This document shows positions 7,558 to 18,248 of a stretch of 64,000 bases of DNA, one piece after another. Made by a program: the position numbers and the translations under genes. Numbering within the stretch: position 1 is the first letter of the stretch; every line of letters starts with the position of its first letter. The DNA comes from Myxococcota bacterium (GTDB taxonomy: Bacteria > Myxococcota_A > UBA796). The notes beneath the pieces are model-generated. The model had not been told where the DNA came from, did not search any database, and saw only the letters and a program-made list of their open reading frames with translations. The stretch is from assembly GCA_029251165.1 (NCBI GenBank), contig JAQXDW010000089.1, positions 124,001 through 188,000 of the forward strand, in the 5' to 3' direction.

Positions 7558-9411
7558 TTATGGAATCCGCTTGCAGTTCCCGAAGCCGCAGCGGAACTTT
7601 ACATCTGCGCCAGCAGTCAGGGTCACCCATCCAAGGGACAGCGGAGCATCGTCTATGGTGACCATGACTTCGTAGTCACCAGCAGGGTGCGCCCCAGGTG
7701 CCACCCTGCCGCTTGGCCCCACCAGCCAGCCGGCGGCACCGTCAATGGTGATGCGACCGAGTGCTGAGACCGGATCGGGTTCCGCTGCTGGGGGCAGCTC
7801 GGTGGGGTCGGTGCTGGTGAGCACGTCTACACCAGTGCTCGGTTGCGGGATCTCCTCGACGGACACCGCGCCGGGCTCCTCAGCGGACGCTTCGGCAGGC
7901 CCGGTCTCTTTGGTCTCTTCGATGGACGCTTCGGCAGCCTCGGCTTCTTCCTCGGCCTCTACGATGGACGCTTCGGCAGCCTCGGCCTCTTCTGCGGGCG
8001 GAGGCACAGGCATCGAGCCTGCCGGTGAAGCCGGTGCATTCACGGCTGCTGGAGGCGGTGGCAGGGCATCGGTTGGCCCTGCGGGGAGCAAGAGAACCGC
8101 AAGCACGACCTGGGCGGCTGCAAGGAGGCCAATCGCCCCCCACAGCATCTGGCGTGCTCCCCTCGCATCCTCCTCAGCACGTGCCAGCTGAGCGGTGAGG
8201 GCGGCGTTGCCTGCGGTGACGCGCGCAGCGAGCGCGCTGTGCTCAGCGATGCTCGCCTTCATCGCGTCGAGGGCTTCGTCGGTCTTCGAGCGCTTCGGCC
8301 CCTCGACGACACGGGTGTGGACTGGAGCAGCGGGCTCTGGTCGAGACTTCTTGATGCTCTGGGCCGTCTCACGAAACCAGCGCCCGAGCAGCTCCAGCTC
8401 GTTGGCCAGCTCGATGGGATCAGTGTGCCGAGCAGAGGGCTCGATGCTCAGAGCCTTGTCAAGAATCCGAAGAATTCGGCCAGAGAGCTGCGCCTCCAAG
8501 TCGGGCTGTGGGGTCCCAAACAGCCCCTCGGTGGCCTTCTCCACCACCTGACGATCCGGATCAGGGATTCGGTCAGGGTAGAGAAACTGCCGAGCGTCCA
8601 GCGCCCGCTCTAAGAACAGCCCGGGCTTGCGCTGGTAGAGGTCGATGACGAGGTTGACCCTGTGGCTGCGGAAGTGATGCGCAGCGGTTCCCTGCGGCGG
8701 CAGCGGCATGCCGCTGCCGCTGAACACCCGCATCTGGAGCAGCGCCAGCAGGACACAGCCGATCGACCAGCACTCCGAAGCGGGCTGGTGGTTGGGGGTC
8801 GCATCGAAGAGGACCTCCGGGCTGAGGAAGCCATCCGGCTCCGCGATGATCTTCGTGCTGCAGCCCTCAGCGTCGATCCGCGACGGGCTCCCGAACCGAC
8901 TGAGCAGCCAGCGGCCGTCCCCCCGCCGCAGGAGCGTCCGGGGGTGAATGATCACAGGAGTCGCGGTGTCTTGCTCGCGCGCGAATGTGCTGTACTCGGC
9001 CAGGCGGCGACAGATCTCAGAGAGCGACTGACACAGCGCCCGGAAGCCCTCCGGCGCATTCATGACGCTCGCCCACCACTCCTCCATGTCGAGCGGACAC
9101 CACTCCATCACGAGGCCAGGCGCATCCCCGATCTGATCGTAGATGCGCGGACAAGGCGGCATCGGTACCGTGTGGGAGAGGTCTTGGAGGACCTGGACTT
9201 CTCTACGCCAGGCCTCCCGCTCGCCATCACCAGGCTGCCTCAGCGCGAGGCGGGTGCCAGCAGATGCGATGGAGCGCCCAAGCGGCGGACCGGTGGAAGA
9301 GACCGCACAGACGGAGGCATGCACTCCTGCGCGCGGAGACTCGTCCGCGATTGGCGTGTACTGACGCCCGGTCCGGCCCGTCCAGCGCGTCGGCTCAGAA
9401 GCGTCCGCCAA
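7558..9411 (-). CDS. Membrane-anchored pseudokinase with C-terminal PEGA-like domain
   Basis: 617 residues. The first ~330 follow a Ser/Thr kinase fold in order, but catalytic residues are gone. The glycine loop is not evident. The VAIK Lys is Arg (LALRQP). The HRD segment reads VIIHPRTLLRR with no catalytic Asp. DFG reads LSRFGSPS with no metal-binding Asp. The substrate-lobe segment SIGCVLLALLQM remains. A short coiled coil and one membrane helix (~418-440, LLAAAQVVLAVLLLPAG) follow, then an acidic Glu/Ala repeat region and a C-terminal ~70-residue PEGA-like beta domain. The TTG start at 9411 overlaps the preceding gene by 17 nt and is preceded by GGGGGT, so the pair is coupled. Confidence 0.82.
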   Translation of the reverse strand: MADASEPTRWTGRTGRQYTPIADESPRAGVHASVCAVSSTGPPLGRSIASAGTRLALRQPGDGEREAWRREVQVLQDLSHTVPMPPCPRIYDQIGDAPGLVMEWCPLDMEEWWASVMNAPEGFRALCQSLSEICRRLAEYSTFAREQDTATPVIIHPRTLLRRGDGRWLLSRFGSPSRIDAEGCSTKIIAEPDGFLSPEVLFDATPNHQPASECWSIGCVLLALLQMRVFSGSGMPLPPQGTAAHHFRSHRVNLVIDLYQRKPGLFLERALDARQFLYPDRIPDPDRQVVEKATEGLFGTPQPDLEAQLSGRILRILDKALSIEPSARHTDPIELANELELLGRWFRETAQSIKKSRPEPAAPVHTRVVEGPKRSKTDEALDAMKASIAEHSALAARVTAGNAALTAQLARAEEDARGARQMLWGAIGLLAAAQVVLAVLLLPAGPTDALPPPPAAVNAPASPAGSMPVPPPAEEAEAAEASIVEAEEEAEAAEASIEETKETGPAEASAEEPGAVSVEEIPQPSTGVDVLTSTDPTELPPAAEPDPVSALGRITIDGAAGWLVGPSGRVAPGAHPAGDYEVMVTIDDAPLSLGWVTLTAGADVKFRCGFGNCKRIP

Positions 9412-10378
9412 TGAACACCCCCGGACTCCCGCTCATCATGACCCCGGCATAGCCAACGCTGACCCCAGCGGCAGCGCTGATGCCAGAGGCGATGAGCAGC
9501 GTGTTGGTCAGAGACTGGTACCGCAGCAGATCCACAGTGGTCGAGGCCTGATCAAATTGGGTGTGCGTAGCATAGGAAGCAGCATACAGCCCACCAGCGA
9601 TCATCATTCCGGCACCACCCGCGAGCATCAACGGGGTCTTGGCCGGGGGGCGAACCCGATCAACATAGACCACGCGCATGTCGCCGTATGCGATCTCTCC
9701 CTCGGTGCTCTGGTTGCTCTTGCGCCCCCGACGACCGCCCTCAGGCTCAGCAGTCTCGACCACCTCGACGACAGCATCCTGCAGAAACCGGGCTGGAATC
9801 TCATTCCCTTCGATAACAAAGGACTGCCGAAGTAAGTTATCGGAGATGCTGATGACCTGTAGCAGGTGCGGTCTCCCAGGAGTAGCCGCCGCAGTCGTCA
9901 GCTCGCGACCATCGAGGTACAGCGCGCTGCCAGCAGGGATCAGCAGGGTCTTCCCAGGAATCGGCTCGGGATCGATCGCGGCCAGCTCACGCTGGGAGTC
10001 AAAGGCTGCGCGAAGGGGATGGCCCGGCCCGAGATCGTTGATGTCCCACTCGAAGGTCGGATCGAGCTCAAGGCTGGTCAAGAACCAGCGGTTGGCCGTG
10101 GCGCGATCCTGGCTGAGGTAGTGCTGGGTGCCGATGTATCGGTAGGCGCTGGCATAGACCCGAGCAGGCAGCCTGCGGCCGACGCACGGCAGGCGCACCT
10201 CCATGTTCTGCCCGACCTGCTTGAAGGTGATCTCGTCGAGGCCCCGAAGAGACTCCGTCATCGCCGACATATCATCCGTCAGCTGTTCAGAGGTATAGGC
10301 GCTAGTGCACTCCGCCCGGGCGAGGCTGGGGAGACAGAGGCTGAGGAGCAGTGCAGTCGTCAGGAGAATACGCTTCAT
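9395..10378 (-). CDS. Secreted/periplasmic protein coupled to the pseudokinase gene
   Basis: 327 residues beginning MKRILLTTALLLSLCLPSLARAE, a standard Sec signal peptide likely cut after ARA. The mature part includes a segment about residence and size of steps (RATANRWFLTSLELDPTFEWD) common in myxobacterial PEGA/TPR-type exported proteins. A hydrophobic C-terminus with two possible membrane segments (MLAGGAGMMIAGGLYAA and GISAAAGVSVGYAGVMM) follows. I do not recognise a named family. Translation of the downstream pseudokinase starts inside its last codons, so the two proteins probably act together at the envelope. The frame extends 27 nt upstream, but the signal peptide fixes the start at 10378. 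Confidence 0.75.
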   Translation of the reverse strand: MKRILLTTALLLSLCLPSLARAECTSAYTSEQLTDDMSAMTESLRGLDEITFKQVGQNMEVRLPCVGRRLPARVYASAYRYIGTQHYLSQDRATANRWFLTSLELDPTFEWDINDLGPGHPLRAAFDSQRELAAIDPEPIPGKTLLIPAGSALYLDGRELTTAAATPGRPHLLQVISISDNLLRQSFVIEGNEIPARFLQDAVVEVVETAEPEGGRRGRKSNQSTEGEIAYGDMRVVYVDRVRPPAKTPLMLAGGAGMMIAGGLYAASYATHTQFDQASTTVDLLRYQSLTNTLLIASGISAAAGVSVGYAGVMMSGSPGVFIGGRF

Positions 10379-10419
10379 CACCGCCAATCTACCACAGCCA
10401 CCCATGAAGTCGCTGGACG

Positions 10420-12429
10420 CTATGCCGGACGCAGCCAGCCGAGGACCTGCCCCGGTGAGACCGCATCGCCATCCTTGAGGGTCCAGCGAACAAGCTCACC
10501 AGCGACCGCGGCTCGGATCGGAGTGAAGGTCTTCATGACCTCAATGAGCGCGATGGTTCCCCCCGGGCTGGCCGGATGTCCTGCGGCGAGGAAGGCTGGA
10601 GCGGTCGGAGAAGGCCGGCTCCAGAACGTTCCCTCCATCGGGGCCGTCACCGCGATCAGGCCGTCCTCATCTGGCTCGATCTGCTGCGAGAACTGGGCCT
10701 CCTGGACCACCTCCGCAGCCGGCCCGCGCGCGGCAGTCAGCACCTCGAGATCAAAGATGCTCCAGATGCGGGGGTTCTTGACCCGGCGGTAGCCGGTGGA
10801 CTGGTAGGCCATCTCCGCCAGAGCACACAGCCAGTCTCGCAGCTCATCGATGCGGATCACCTCGTCGGTGTCCATGCGGCTTGCGGCGGCGATCGGATCC
10901 ATGTCCGACTCGATGCGGCTGGCGGTCGCGTCCATCGCAGCGGCAATCTGCGCCCGCTCTTCAGGGTCCTTCGCCATGATCTCGAAGCTGTCGTCGAGCT
11001 TGGTTCGAAACGCTGCAATCGCGAGGGTCCGCCCCTCCATGACAGCCTGCCGAGACAGCGGCGTGGAGAGCTGGACGACCGGGTCGTATGGCAGCCCAGC
11101 CATCGCGTAGTACCCCGCCCCCGACGCCTTGCGCAGGAGCACCGTGAACATGGGGGTGGTGTTGGTGGAATTGGTGTAGATGAGGCTGGAGCCGTAGCCG
11201 AGCAGCCCTTGTGCCTCGGCCTCCACGCCGATGTCGAAGCCCGCGATGTCCTGCAGCCAGATCAGCGGGATGCCGTCGGCGTTGCAGGCACGCGAGAACG
11301 CAGCCACCTTGGCGATGCCCTCTCGGTAGAGGATCCCGCCGGGTCGAAGCCCGCTGCCGGAGGGGTGGGGTCGAGGCTCCAGGACGTTCGCGACGATTCC
11401 GACCCACAGGCCGCTGATGCGCCCGATGCCGGTGAGGATCTCTTGCCCGGTGTGGGGCATGACCTCATGGAACAGGGAGCCATCCACCAGGCGGCTGACG
11501 ACGTCGTTGATGTCGTAGACGTGGCGGTGGTCTCGCGGGAGGACCGCAGCCAGCTCGCCCGGGTCCTGCAGCGGCGGCTCCGGGGGAGCGCCGTGGCGAT
11601 AGAAGTCGACCGCAGAGCCGGGCAGCCGAGTGATCTCGCGGCGGATGTGGGCGATGGCGGTGATGTCGTCGGGAACGCGAACGTCCGCACAGGCCGACTG
11701 GTGGACGTGGACCTCAGGGCCGCCGATGTCCAGTGACGTCAGCTCCAGGGACTTCGCACCCTTGATGAGCGCAGCCCCGGCGATGACCATGTAGGCCTGC
11801 TCGGTCATGTAGACCCGATCACTGATGATCGGCATGTAGCCACCGCCAGCAATGCAGTCGCCAAACACACCGGCGATCTGAGGCACGCCGCGATCAGAGA
11901 GCAGGGCATTCATCTTGAAGATGTGCCCGGCGCCGGCCTGCCCGGGGAAGCTGTGCGCCTGCTCAGGGAGGAACAGCCCCGAGCAGTCTACGAGGTAGAT
12001 GACCGGGACGCGCAGGCGCATCGCCATGTCCTGCGCGCGCTGAATCTTCTCTGGGGTCTTCGGCCACCACGCACCGCTGGCGACGGTGTTCTCGTTGGCG
12101 ATGACCATCGTCCAGCGCCCCTCGACCCGACAGAACGCGGTGACCACGCCGGCTCCGGGAGCCTGGCGGCGGCTGCCAGAGAACTCCCGCCCCCAGTTGA
12201 CCAGGGTGCCGACGTGTCGGGGCGTGGTGCCCGGATCGATGAGGGCCTCGAGGCGCTCGGCGGTGGTCATCTTGCCCTTGCGGTGGGCGTACTTTGCCCC
12301 CCAGCCTGCGGCAACCACCGCGCGCTTCTCGTCCAGCGCAGCCTCAAGGGTCGCGAGGTGCGCTCGGTTGCTCTGCGTGTCGTTGCTGTCGGGCACCGGA
12401 GCGCCGATGGGGTTGAGGGTGAGCTTCAT
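10420..12429 (-). CDS. Acyl-CoA carboxylase carboxyltransferase fused to biotin carboxyl carrier domain
   Basis: 669 residues. The carboxyltransferase part (~25-550) moves the carboxyl group from biotin to an acyl-CoA. It resembles the beta subunits of methylcrotonyl- and propionyl-CoA carboxylases: [35 protein letters not shown], and the second crotonase half with [14 protein letters not shown]. The C-terminal ~75 residues are a biotinyl domain with IEVMKTF, so Lys 633 is the expected biotin site. Carboxyltransferase and carrier are usually on separate chains, or the carrier is fused to the biotin carboxylase; this arrangement is less common. ATG overlaps the stop of the biotin carboxylase gene (ATGA). 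The acyl substrate cannot be told from sequence. Confidence 0.9.
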   Translation of the reverse strand: MKLTLNPIGAPVPDSNDTQSNRAHLATLEAALDEKRAVVAAGWGAKYAHRKGKMTTAERLEALIDPGTTPRHVGTLVNWGREFSGSRRQAPGAGVVTAFCRVEGRWTMVIANENTVASGAWWPKTPEKIQRAQDMAMRLRVPVIYLVDCSGLFLPEQAHSFPGQAGAGHIFKMNALLSDRGVPQIAGVFGDCIAGGGYMPIISDRVYMTEQAYMVIAGAALIKGAKSLELTSLDIGGPEVHVHQSACADVRVPDDITAIAHIRREITRLPGSAVDFYRHGAPPEPPLQDPGELAAVLPRDHRHVYDINDVVSRLVDGSLFHEVMPHTGQEILTGIGRISGLWVGIVANVLEPRPHPSGSGLRPGGILYREGIAKVAAFSRACNADGIPLIWLQDIAGFDIGVEAEAQGLLGYGSSLIYTNSTNTTPMFTVLLRKASGAGYYAMAGLPYDPVVQLSTPLSRQAVMEGRTLAIAAFRTKLDDSFEIMAKDPEERAQIAAAMDATASRIESDMDPIAAASRMDTDEVIRIDELRDWLCALAEMAYQSTGYRRVKNPRIWSIFDLEVLTAARGPAAEVVQEAQFSQQIEPDEDGLIAVTAPMEGTFWSRPSPTAPAFLAAGHPASPGGTIALIEVMKTFTPIRAAVAGELVRWTLKDGDAVSPGQVLGWLRPA

Positions 12430-13766
12430 TTCTTCACTCCAAGCAGAGAGGACAGCGTGCTCTCAAGGAAGCGGGTGTCGTAGTTCCCAGAGGTGAACCG
12501 CTCATGGCGGAGCACGGCGAGGTGCAGCGGGATGGTCGTGGAGACTCCCGACACCTCGGTCGCAGACAGGGCGTCGATCATGCGCGCGATGGCCTGGGCG
12601 CGGGTGGCACCGTGGGCGATGATCTTGGCGAACATCGAGTCGTAGTGCGGCGAGATGCGTGCCCCCTGCCGGAGGTGGGTGTCCACACGAATCCCCTCCC
12701 CGCTCGGCAGCTTGAGGTGCGTGATGGTGCCGGGCGTCGGGAGGAAGTCTCGGGTGGGATCCTCAGCGTTGATCCGGCACTCGATGGCATGCCCGGTGCC
12801 CACAAAGGACAGGTCGAGGGGGTGGTTGGCGGCGATCTTGAGCTGCTGCTCGACCAGATCGATCCCGGAGACCGCCTCGGTGATGGTGTGCTCGACCTGC
12901 AGGCGGGTGTTCATCTCCATGAAATAGAGGGCACCGTCCGCATCGCGAAGCATCTCGATGGTCCCAGCACCGCGGTAGCCCATCTCTGCGACCGCTCTGG
13001 CGATGATGCCGCCCATCTCGTTGACCTCGTCGCGGGTCATGACCGGACTGGGGCTCTCCTCGATGAGCTTCTGGTGACGACGCTGGACCGAGCACTCTCG
13101 CTCCCCGAGCACGACCGCACGGTGTCCATCGCTGAGGACCTGGAATTCGATGTGCCGGCCCCCCTCGATGAGGCGCTCCATGTACATGCGTCCATCCGAG
13201 AACGCACCCAGGGCCTCTGCAGAGGCCGCCAAGAAGGCATCCCCGACACCATCAGCACTGTAGACCCGTCGCATTCCCCGTCCGCCGCCACCAGACAGCG
13301 CCTTGAGCAGGACCGGATAGCCGATCTGCTCGGCGACCTCAGCCGCCTCTGCGGGACCGGAGAGGTGCCCCTCAGAGCCCGGAACCACTGGCACCCCGAG
13401 GGCTGAGATGACCCGCCTCGCCTGAGTCTTGTCGCCCATGTTCCGGATGTCGATCGAGCGCGGTCCGATGAAGGTCAGCCGAGCGGCCTCACAGCGCGCA
13501 GCGAAGGTCGCATTCTCCGAGAGGAACCCCCAGCCGGGATGGACCGCAGCGCAGCGGGTCTCCAGACCGGCGGCGATGATCGCGTCGGCGTCGAGGTAGG
13601 CCCGACGCCCTCCGATGCAGACGGCCTCATCGGCCTCCTTGAGGTAAGACAGGTCGGCGTCGGGCTCGGAGTAGACTGCGACAGTCTGCACGCCCATTCG
13701 CCGGCAGGTTTTGATCACCCGTGCGGCGACCTCACCGCGGTTGGCTATCAGGATCCGACGGAACAT
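12426..13766 (-). CDS. accC: Biotin carboxylase subunit of acyl-CoA carboxylase
   Basis: 446 residues, the normal length for a stand-alone biotin carboxylase. It uses ATP and bicarbonate to carboxylate biotin. It opens with [19 protein letters not shown]. The ATP-grasp Gly-rich loop [13 protein letters not shown], the [20 protein letters not shown] motif and the catalytic [14 protein letters not shown] segment are all intact, and there is no fused biotinyl domain. The ATG at 13766 has GGGAGGGG upstream; earlier in-frame ATGs lack the family's N-terminus. The 3' end overlaps the carboxyltransferase-carrier gene by 4 nt, so the two subunits are co-translated. The symbol is used in the general sense; this may serve propionyl-CoA or another acyl-CoA rather than acetyl-CoA. 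Confidence 0.95.
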   Translation of the reverse strand: MFRRILIANRGEVAARVIKTCRRMGVQTVAVYSEPDADLSYLKEADEAVCIGGRRAYLDADAIIAAGLETRCAAVHPGWGFLSENATFAARCEAARLTFIGPRSIDIRNMGDKTQARRVISALGVPVVPGSEGHLSGPAEAAEVAEQIGYPVLLKALSGGGGRGMRRVYSADGVGDAFLAASAEALGAFSDGRMYMERLIEGGRHIEFQVLSDGHRAVVLGERECSVQRRHQKLIEESPSPVMTRDEVNEMGGIIARAVAEMGYRGAGTIEMLRDADGALYFMEMNTRLQVEHTITEAVSGIDLVEQQLKIAANHPLDLSFVGTGHAIECRINAEDPTRDFLPTPGTITHLKLPSGEGIRVDTHLRQGARISPHYDSMFAKIIAHGATRAQAIARMIDALSATEVSGVSTTIPLHLAVLRHERFTSGNYDTRFLESTLSSLLGVKK

Positions 13767-13810
13767 TGCCCCTCCCATGACGGCGCGAGGATATCGCAAC
13801 AAGGATGACG

Positions 13811-15904
13811 ATGCTGCTCCTGCTGCTATCTTGCGCCCCCGCTCCGGCCCCTCAATGGCGCACTGCGACCGCCGATGAACGGGAAGGCCCCTGGCGAAAC
13901 CGACTGGCGGATGAAGAGAGCCCATACCTGAGGATGCATGCTGCGGACCCGGTAAATTGGTGGCCATGGGGTGCGGAAGCGTTTGCAGAGGCTGCGCGTC
14001 GAGATGTCCCGGTGTTCCTCTCGATCGGCTACTTCGCCTGCCACTGGTGCCACGTCATGCACCACGAGAGCTTCTCCGATCCCGCCACAGCCGCGGTGCT
14101 CAATGCTGGATTCGTTTCGATCAAGGTTGATCGTGAAGAGCGACCAGACATCGATGCGGTCTATATGGACGCCTTGAACGCCCTGGCCGGCCGAGGCGGC
14201 TGGCCTGCGAGCCTGTGGCTGACCCCGGAGCGCGTGCCGATCTACGGCGGGACCTACTACCCCCCAGAGCGCGGCCGGAGTCGTCCCGGCTTCGTCGAGC
14301 TGCTCGGGCGCATCTCAGAGCGCTGGAGCACCGAGCGTGAGAAGATCACTGCGCTGAGCGACACGATGCTGGTGGAGCTGGCGCAGCGGGGCGCCGGCGG
14401 CGCGGTCGGTGAGCGTCCAGGCTCCGATGAGGCTGCCGGAGTCCTCACCGGACTGGTGGCGTCCTGGGATCCCGAGCACCTCGGCTGGGGTGGACGCACA
14501 CAGTTCCCGATGACGCCGCGTCTTCAGTTCATGTCGAGCGCCATCGCTGCGAGCCCCGACAGCCCTGAGCGCGCTCGGGCCGAGTCCGTCCTTCGGCGCA
14601 CCCTCGATGCGATCGAGTCCGGCGGACTGTATGACCACCTCGGCGGCGGCTTCCACCGCTACACCATCGACATCGACTGGCGTGTGCCGCACTTTGAGAA
14701 GATGCTCTACGACAACGGGCAGCTCCTCGGGGTCTATGCAGAGGCTGCGCTGCTGCTTGGAGAGCCCGGGTATCGTCGGGTGGTCGCCGAGACCGTGGAC
14801 TTCCTCGAGCGCGACCTGCGCCACTCCAGCGGTGCGTTCTACTCCAGCCTCGGCGCGGACAGCGAGGGAGAGGAGGGCACACACTATGTGTGGACTCCCG
14901 ACCAGATCGCCGCTGTGCTGGCAGACCCGCGCCCCTTCCTCGACGCCTACCCGGTCCAAATGCGCGGGAACTTCGAGGGCGGACGCACGGTCCTCGCTCG
15001 CCGCCCCGAGGCCGACCCGGCTCCACTCGTCGCACAGCGGGCCGCCCTGCTCGCCGCGCGCCAGCAGCGAGAGGCTCCGCCGACGGACACCAAGCGGATC
15101 GTGGCCTGGAACGGCCTCACCATCAGCGGACTGGCCCGAGCAGGACGGCTGCTCGACGAGCCCCGCTACATCGCGCTCGCAGAAGACGCTGCCGCTGCAG
15201 TCCTCAGCGCGCGCGCAGACGATGGCAGCCTTCCCCGAATCCTGGGCGACGACACCCCCGGCGTGCTCGCCGACTACGCCTTCACAATCGAGGGACTGCT
15301 CGATCTGTTCGAAGCCACCGGCCAGCCACGGTGGTTAGCGGCAGCAAACGGGCTGGCGGCGGTGATGATCGCGCGGCTGTACGACCCCGACGATGGCGGC
15401 TTCTTTGAGTCTACCGCCACCGATCTCCCCGTGCGCCGTAAGGATCTCACCGACGGCGCTGAGCCCGCAGCGTCCGGACGCGCAGGGCTGGTGATGCTTC
15501 GCTTGTGGCGGCTGGGTGCGCCCGCTGCACGGCTGGAGCAGATCGAGGCGCTCCTCTCGACAGCCGGCTCGACGCTCCAGAGCCGTCCGACGGCTGCACC
15601 GACCTTCGGCACCCTCGCCGACCTGCGCTCCCGCCCCTCCCGGGAGGTGATCATCGCGGCGGATGACCCCACCGATTCGAGGCGCCTGGAGCTGCTCGCC
15701 CGCTTCAATGCCCGCCCCCGCCCCGACACTGCGCTCGCGCCCCTCAGCCCAGCGGACCGCGCCATGCTCGCTCCGTTCGCCGCGCTGATCGGGAAGTCTC
15801 CCGGTGACGATGGGGTCCGAGCCTTCGTCTGCTCGGAGGGGGTCTGCGAGGCACCGACATCCGATCCAGAGGTATTCTCTCGACTCTTGGAGAACCGACG
15901 ATGA
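13811..15904 (+). CDS. DUF255 thioredoxin-domain lipoprotein (YyaL/SPATA20-like)
   Basis: About 697 residues. The N-terminal domain is the DUF255 thioredoxin-like fold: [19 protein letters not shown], then [16 protein letters not shown] with the CxxC motif, and [19 protein letters not shown]. The remaining ~500 residues are the alpha/alpha-barrel domain of the same family. The function of this widespread family is not settled. Unusually, it starts [14 protein letters not shown] (ATG 13811, AAGG six bases upstream; an ATG at 13805 adds Met-Thr), which looks like a very short lipoprotein signal. That implies export, whereas family members are mostly cytosolic. The stop overlaps the next gene's ATG (ATGA). 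Confidence 0.9.
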   Translation: MLLLLLSCAPAPAPQWRTATADEREGPWRNRLADEESPYLRMHAADPVNWWPWGAEAFAEAARRDVPVFLSIGYFACHWCHVMHHESFSDPATAAVLNAGFVSIKVDREERPDIDAVYMDALNALAGRGGWPASLWLTPERVPIYGGTYYPPERGRSRPGFVELLGRISERWSTEREKITALSDTMLVELAQRGAGGAVGERPGSDEAAGVLTGLVASWDPEHLGWGGRTQFPMTPRLQFMSSAIAASPDSPERARAESVLRRTLDAIESGGLYDHLGGGFHRYTIDIDWRVPHFEKMLYDNGQLLGVYAEAALLLGEPGYRRVVAETVDFLERDLRHSSGAFYSSLGADSEGEEGTHYVWTPDQIAAVLADPRPFLDAYPVQMRGNFEGGRTVLARRPEADPAPLVAQRAALLAARQQREAPPTDTKRIVAWNGLTISGLARAGRLLDEPRYIALAEDAAAAVLSARADDGSLPRILGDDTPGVLADYAFTIEGLLDLFEATGQPRWLAAANGLAAVMIARLYDPDDGGFFESTATDLPVRRKDLTDGAEPAASGRAGLVMLRLWRLGAPAARLEQIEALLSTAGSTLQSRPTAAPTFGTLADLRSRPSREVIIAADDPTDSRRLELLARFNARPRPDTALAPLSPADRAMLAPFAALIGKSPGDDGVRAFVCSEGVCEAPTSDPEVFSRLLENRR

Positions 15905-16953
15905 CCCTTCCGCTGCTGCTGCTGGCCTGCAACCCGGACGCTGGTCCGATCCTACCAGCCAGCGCACCCACCGCGCCCGACACACCGCCTTCTGCGGCAC
16001 CAAAGGCCGCTGCCCGCACCCTGGAGCTGCTCGATGGCTCCGATGCTGTCGCCGCAGCCGATCTCGACGGAGATGGCTTCGACGAGCTTATCCTGATCGA
16101 CGATGGAGAATTCCTGCTCGACGGCGTGGTGCTGGGCACCCTCCGCGGCAGTGTCCAGCACGTCTCTCGTGGGGACATCGACGGAGACGGAGACGAAGAG
16201 GCCCTCGTAGCCACCGGGGCAGGACGGACGGATCGTGAGGCCCCAGCTCAGCTCTGGGCAGTCCACGGCGACGGCGCTGCGCTCCTCTGGGAGCAGGCCG
16301 GTGAGCGCGCGCAGGTCGCCGACCTCCACGTCGTCGACGGTCGGGTGTTCCTCGCCGCGTTCTCTGACTCTCGCACCGTCCAAGGTGGCTGGCTCGACGA
16401 CGGCACGCTCTCCGTCGAGGGAGAAGCGTCCCTCGGCCTCGCCCAGCTCCCGATGCCCGATGGCAGCTTGCTCATCGGACGGATCTACGGCGACGAGCCG
16501 CGATCTGATGGCGATCTCAAGCGACACATGGGTGCTCGAATCTCGCCGCTGCCGACCCTTCGAGGGGTCAAGGCCTTGGAGGTTGCCGACCTCGATGCCG
16601 ACGGCACCGTGGAGGTCCTCGTGTCCGATGGCTGGCACTATCAGTACGGCCACAGCGCCACAGCCCGAGTCCGCCTCCACACCGGAGATCTCCTCACCGC
16701 GCGGACCATCGCCTCGTTCGACGAGAGCTACAACGTTCGCCACATGGAGGTGTTCGGAGACGTCGGCGCCCAGTCCATCCTCATCACAGCCAGCAAGGCG
16801 GTGCACCTCCTCACCCGAGACAACCTGGGCTGGCGAACCATGAAGCTCGACACGATCTCCGAGACCGCGAACGCAGTGGTGCTGAAGGGAGCGGACGGCT
16901 GGTGGGCTGCGATCTCGGGGAAGGCCACCACAAAGGTCCCCCTGGAGCCGTGA
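15901..16953 (+). CDS. FG-GAP/VCBS-type beta-propeller lipoprotein
   Basis: 350 residues starting [16 protein letters not shown], a 9-residue lipoprotein signal before Cys 10. A Pro/Ala linker is followed by calcium-binding-like FG-GAP repeats: [35 protein letters not shown], and later [16 protein letters not shown]. These repeats form beta-propellers on exported proteins and often bind calcium. The exact ligand is unknown. The ATG overlaps the stop of the YyaL-like gene, so both are likely co-expressed. Confidence 0.83.
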   Translation: MTLPLLLLACNPDAGPILPASAPTAPDTPPSAAPKAAARTLELLDGSDAVAAADLDGDGFDELILIDDGEFLLDGVVLGTLRGSVQHVSRGDIDGDGDEEALVATGAGRTDREAPAQLWAVHGDGAALLWEQAGERAQVADLHVVDGRVFLAAFSDSRTVQGGWLDDGTLSVEGEASLGLAQLPMPDGSLLIGRIYGDEPRSDGDLKRHMGARISPLPTLRGVKALEVADLDADGTVEVLVSDGWHYQYGHSATARVRLHTGDLLTARTIASFDESYNVRHMEVFGDVGAQSILITASKAVHLLTRDNLGWRTMKLDTISETANAVVLKGADGWWAAISGKATTKVPLEP

Positions 16954-16982
16954 GGCACCCCACCAGGAAGGTCCGACCGGCT

Positions 16983-18233
16983 ATGCTCACCGCCATGCTG
17001 CTTCTCACCCTCCTGTCTGCCTGCACCAGCACCGAGCCCGAGACGCCCCCTCTGCCGGCAGCGGCGGAGCCCAAAGCGCCAGAGGTGGCCCCGCCCCGGA
17101 ATGTCCTGGTCCTCCTCATCGACACCCTGCGCGCCGATGCCCTGGCGGAGGCGGAGACACCAAACATCGACGCGCTCGCTGCAGGTGGAGATGCGGTCGG
17201 TCATGCCTGGTCCGCCGGAACCTGGACCGTTCCCAGCGTCGTCTCGATCTTCACGGGGATGTCCGTGCGACAGCACGGCTGGGATCTTCCGACGGGCAGG
17301 CTGGGGCACTATCCCAAGCTGCCCGCTGTCCCGACCCTCGCCTCGGTGCTTCACGACGCCGGCTACGGCACCTTTGGCCTCTACTCCAATCCATACCTTG
17401 CCGAAGAGCTTGGCTTCGACCGTGGGTTTGACACCTGGCGGCGGTCGTCGGACACCGCGATGGCGAAGCGACTCCGAGAAGAGGTCGCGACCTGGGGAGA
17501 CGATCGGGGGCACTTCGCCTATCTCCACCTCCTCGGACCGCACTCCCCGCTCCGCCCCTCGCCAGAGGCTCGTCAGCGCTGGGGTGTGGATGACTCCTGG
17601 ATCGATGAGAAGAAGGGCTTCGGAATCGGGGCCGCCAAGCGCGGCAAGGAAGAGGGCGTCCGCGAGGCCTACGCCGCGGCATACCGCGCGGTCATCGAGG
17701 ACACCGACGTCCTCGTCGGCGACATCCTCACCGCGCTCGGCGAGCACCGGGCCGACACGCTCGTCCTCCTCACCTCCGATCACGGCGAGCTTCTCGGCGA
17801 GCACGGCCGGGTCGGCCACGGAACCTGGCTGTATCAGGGCCTCACCAACGTCCCGATGATCATCGATCGCGGAGCGCTCCCAGAGACCCTCGGCATCGCC
17901 TCGGTCCCGGCAATCGTCACCGATGCCCTCAGCGTCGAGCACCCCTGGGCCACTGCCGCAGACGCCGCGCTGCCCCTGATCGCACAGCGTGAGGGCAACG
18001 TCGCGCTGTCAGCGGACGGACAGCACAAGGGAATCTGGATGGACGATGCCCTGTCGGTCTACGACCTCGATGCCGAGTCTCCGGAGTCTGCACCGCTCTC
18101 TGGGGATCATGGACTCCCCGCAGAATGGGCCACCTGGTCAGCATCCGTCCCGCCGGGAACACTCTCCGAAGACGGAGTCACCCTCCACCCGGACACCGTA
18201 GAAGAGCTGAAGGCACTGGGCTACCTGGAGTGA
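16983..18233 (+). CDS. Sulfatase-family (alkaline phosphatase superfamily) lipoprotein with Thr at the nucleophile site
   Basis: 416 residues. Signal MLTAMLLLTLLSAC has lipobox LSAC (Cys 14). The sulfatase core follows: NVLVLLIDTLRAD with metal-ligand Asp 47, WTVPSVVSIFTG, QHGW, and LTSDHGELLGEHG with the Asp-His metal pair. The C-terminus EELKALGYLE is typical of many environmental sulfatases. The CxPxR motif converted to formylglycine reads TVPSV here, so Thr 82 replaces Cys/Ser and the Arg is Val. This would make it a Thr-nucleophile phosphohydrolase or transferase rather than a true sulfatase; the substrate is unknown. AGGAAGG precedes the ATG. Confidence 0.87.
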   Translation: MLTAMLLLTLLSACTSTEPETPPLPAAAEPKAPEVAPPRNVLVLLIDTLRADALAEAETPNIDALAAGGDAVGHAWSAGTWTVPSVVSIFTGMSVRQHGWDLPTGRLGHYPKLPAVPTLASVLHDAGYGTFGLYSNPYLAEELGFDRGFDTWRRSSDTAMAKRLREEVATWGDDRGHFAYLHLLGPHSPLRPSPEARQRWGVDDSWIDEKKGFGIGAAKRGKEEGVREAYAAAYRAVIEDTDVLVGDILTALGEHRADTLVLLTSDHGELLGEHGRVGHGTWLYQGLTNVPMIIDRGALPETLGIASVPAIVTDALSVEHPWATAADAALPLIAQREGNVALSADGQHKGIWMDDALSVYDLDAESPESAPLSGDHGLPAEWATWSASVPPGTLSEDGVTLHPDTVEELKALGYLE

Positions 18234-18248
18234 GTCCACCGCCCCCGA

